Positions 4,683 through 5,592 of a stretch of DNA of 5,592 nucleotides are shown here, one piece after another. The stretch's first letter is position 1; each line of letters opens with the position of its first letter. Below the pieces are notes generated by a model. The model saw only the letters and a program-made list of their open reading frames with translations. It was not told where the DNA came from and searched no databases. This stretch comes from a bacterium (GTDB lineage Bacteria; Patescibacteriota; Minisyncoccia; UBA6257; GWB1-50-10): NCBI GenBank assembly GCA_027310235.1, contig DAIDBF010000095.1, positions 1-5,592 of the forward strand, in the 5' to 3' direction. Position numbers and translations under genes: made by a program.

Positions 4683-5414
4683 TTACTGTGACTCGGGGAA
4701 AGTGAGAAAAAAAGTAGTCCCCCTTCCAATCTCGCTCTCGGCGGAGATAGTACCACCGATCCTTTCAACGAAGAACTTTACTAAGGTGAGTCCGAAGCCG
4801 GTTCCAATTTCTCCATTGGTGCCGGGAGTACTGTTCATCGGAGCGAACAATTTTTGCAGATGTTCCTCCGACATTCCCGCGCCGGAATCGGAAACGAGAA
4901 CTCGAATCTGTTTTTCCATTTGAACGGCATGGATCACAATCGATCCACCCTTTCCGGTAAATTTTATCGCGTTGGAAAGGAGATTTCTTATCGCGAAGGA
5001 AACCGTTTGTTCATGGGATACAAACGTAACATTCCGAAACATCATATCTACACCTACCTCCTTCTTTTTTATCGGCTCGCCCAAGAGAAATAACTCCTCC
5101 TCCACAACATGATCTAGATTTACCTCAGAAAGTGCCTCAGATCCGCCTCCGAGATATTCACTCCACGAAGAAAACTGGTCAATCAATTTCCCGATCCTCT
5201 CCGCAGAAGTAAGTATTCTCTCTAAAATATCTTTTTTTTCTTGAAGCGACAACTCCAAGGGAGCATCTCCTAAAATGGAGACCAAACCAATGAGATTGTT
5301 AACCGGGTTTTTAAGATCGTGAAATATGGAACGGAAAATTTTTTCCCACATTTCGTTGCTTTCTCGGAGTTTCTTCGTTTCGTCTTCGAGAGTTTTCAGT
5401 TCTTCATTTTCCAA
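4683..5414 (-). CDS. Orphan cytosolic sensor-less histidine kinase
   Basis: The 243-aa protein holds only the kinase core. A charged, probably coiled-coil N-terminus (about 1-25) leads into a HisKA dimerisation helix with the H-box FHDLKNPVNN (31-40, phosphoacceptor His32). The HATPase domain has N-box RNLLSNAIKF (143-152), G1 DSGAGM (176-181), F-box LFAPM (189-193) and G2 GTGFGLT (204-210). All the main ATP-binding residues are present, so it should autophosphorylate. There is no transmembrane segment, PAS, GAF or HAMP domain and no response regulator in the window; it probably senses through a partner or an unlinked cytosolic signal. The start is TTG at 5412-5414, chosen because AGAGG lies 6 nt upstream; the first ATG (Met22) would cut into the helix before the H-box. 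The stop TAA is followed by a strong terminator, and the gene appears monocistronic. Confidence 0.92.
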   Translation of the reverse strand: MENEELKTLEDETKKLRESNEMWEKIFRSIFHDLKNPVNNLIGLVSILGDAPLELSLQEKKDILERILTSAERIGKLIDQFSSWSEYLGGGSEALSEVNLDHVVEEELFLLGEPIKKKEVGVDMMFRNVTFVSHEQTVSFAIRNLLSNAIKFTGKGGSIVIHAVQMEKQIRVLVSDSGAGMSEEHLQKLFAPMNSTPGTNGEIGTGFGLTLVKFFVERIGGTISAESEIGRGTTFFLTFPESQ

Positions 5415-5420
5415 TGTATA

Positions 5421-5425
5421 CCTCT
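5421..5425 (-). promoter_or_regulatory. Ribosome binding site deciding the kinase TTG start
   Basis: On the minus strand AGAGG is followed by 6 nt (TATACA) and then TTG. The spacing is ideal and no ATG lies nearby in frame, so the TTG is preferred. Confidence 0.65.
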
Positions 5426-5467
5426 ATTAATGAGAAAAATATTTAAAATATTCAGCCAATACCATAA

Positions 5468-5592
5468 ATGAAAACTACTTATTCGTCAACCCCTCGGCAT
5501 TCGAGGATACGGACGCCGAACGACAATGCGCATCTCGAACGGTTCAATCGTACCATCCAGGAAGAGTGTCTCTGCCGCATCCCGAGAGACCT
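5468..5592 (+). pseudogene. 5'-truncated integrase-core transposase remnant, open at right edge
   Basis: From 5513 the frame reads TPNDNAHLERFNRTIQEECL, the conserved third block of DDE integrase-core transposases (rve/rve_3, as in IS3- and IS481-type elements). The Glu of HLERFNRT is the final catalytic acid. An in-frame TAA sits at 5465-5467, and an ATG at 5468 opens the frame, but the two catalytic Asp blocks that should precede this motif are absent. Composition also changes, from AT-rich upstream to GC-richer from about 5481. This is therefore a gene tail cut off at its 5' side; it continues past the window, so the downstream end cannot be judged. It lies head to head with the kinase gene, about 50 bp from its start. 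Confidence 0.75.

Noticed and set aside
5460..5485. GAAAACTAC at 5470-5478 as another MITE terminus
   Set aside because: Only about eight bases resemble the inner part of the terminal repeat; the CCCAGTAGT outer part is missing.
1..5592. CRISPR array or alternative genetic code (UGA as Gly)
   Set aside because: No regularly spaced direct repeats are present, and none of the five complete genes uses an in-frame TGA.

Overview
The window looks like chromosomal DNA of a small-genome bacterium, most probably of the Patescibacteria/CPR (Parcubacteria-like). The evidence is an Obg GTPase of only 320 aa with no C-terminal domain, a two-domain dCTP deaminase, near-absent Shine-Dalgarno signals at several starts, and tight minus-strand gene packing. 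This placement is inference from gene character, not from a marker comparison. All five complete genes read through without in-frame TGA, so the standard bacterial code (table 11) fits.

Left block (1-3033, all minus strand, transcribed right to left): dCTP deaminase (dcd), then a DedA/VTT-family membrane protein, then a GT4 glycosyltransferase 3 nt downstream of it, then the first 33 codons of a single-pass membrane or exported protein that leaves the window at the left edge. DedA plus glycosyltransferase plus membrane protein suggests an envelope or lipid-related unit; dcd supplies dUMP for dTMP synthesis and may merely be adjacent.

Middle block (3034-3621, 588 bp with no convincing gene): the divergent gap between dcd and obg is filled by three consecutive palindromic modules. 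The first (3095-3238) is an 11-bp closing stem around three branch hairpins, which resembles a multibranched structured RNA. The second (3248-3445) is one imperfect palindrome of about 198 bp held in nearly constant register. The third (3492-3620) is a 129-bp AT-rich element with terminal inverted repeats flanked by a TATG direct duplication. It looks like a MITE inserted exactly at the obg start codon. A 17-bp piece of the second module recurs at 1885-1901.

Right block (3622-5592): obg on the plus strand converges on an orphan, sensorless cytosolic histidine kinase on the minus strand. A strong hairpin terminator for the kinase lies between them. Beyond the kinase start, the right edge carries a 5'-truncated integrase-core transposase remnant on the plus strand.

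The most notable content is the palindromic intergenic island and the apparent MITE at the obg start. The genes themselves are mostly ordinary housekeeping or envelope families.
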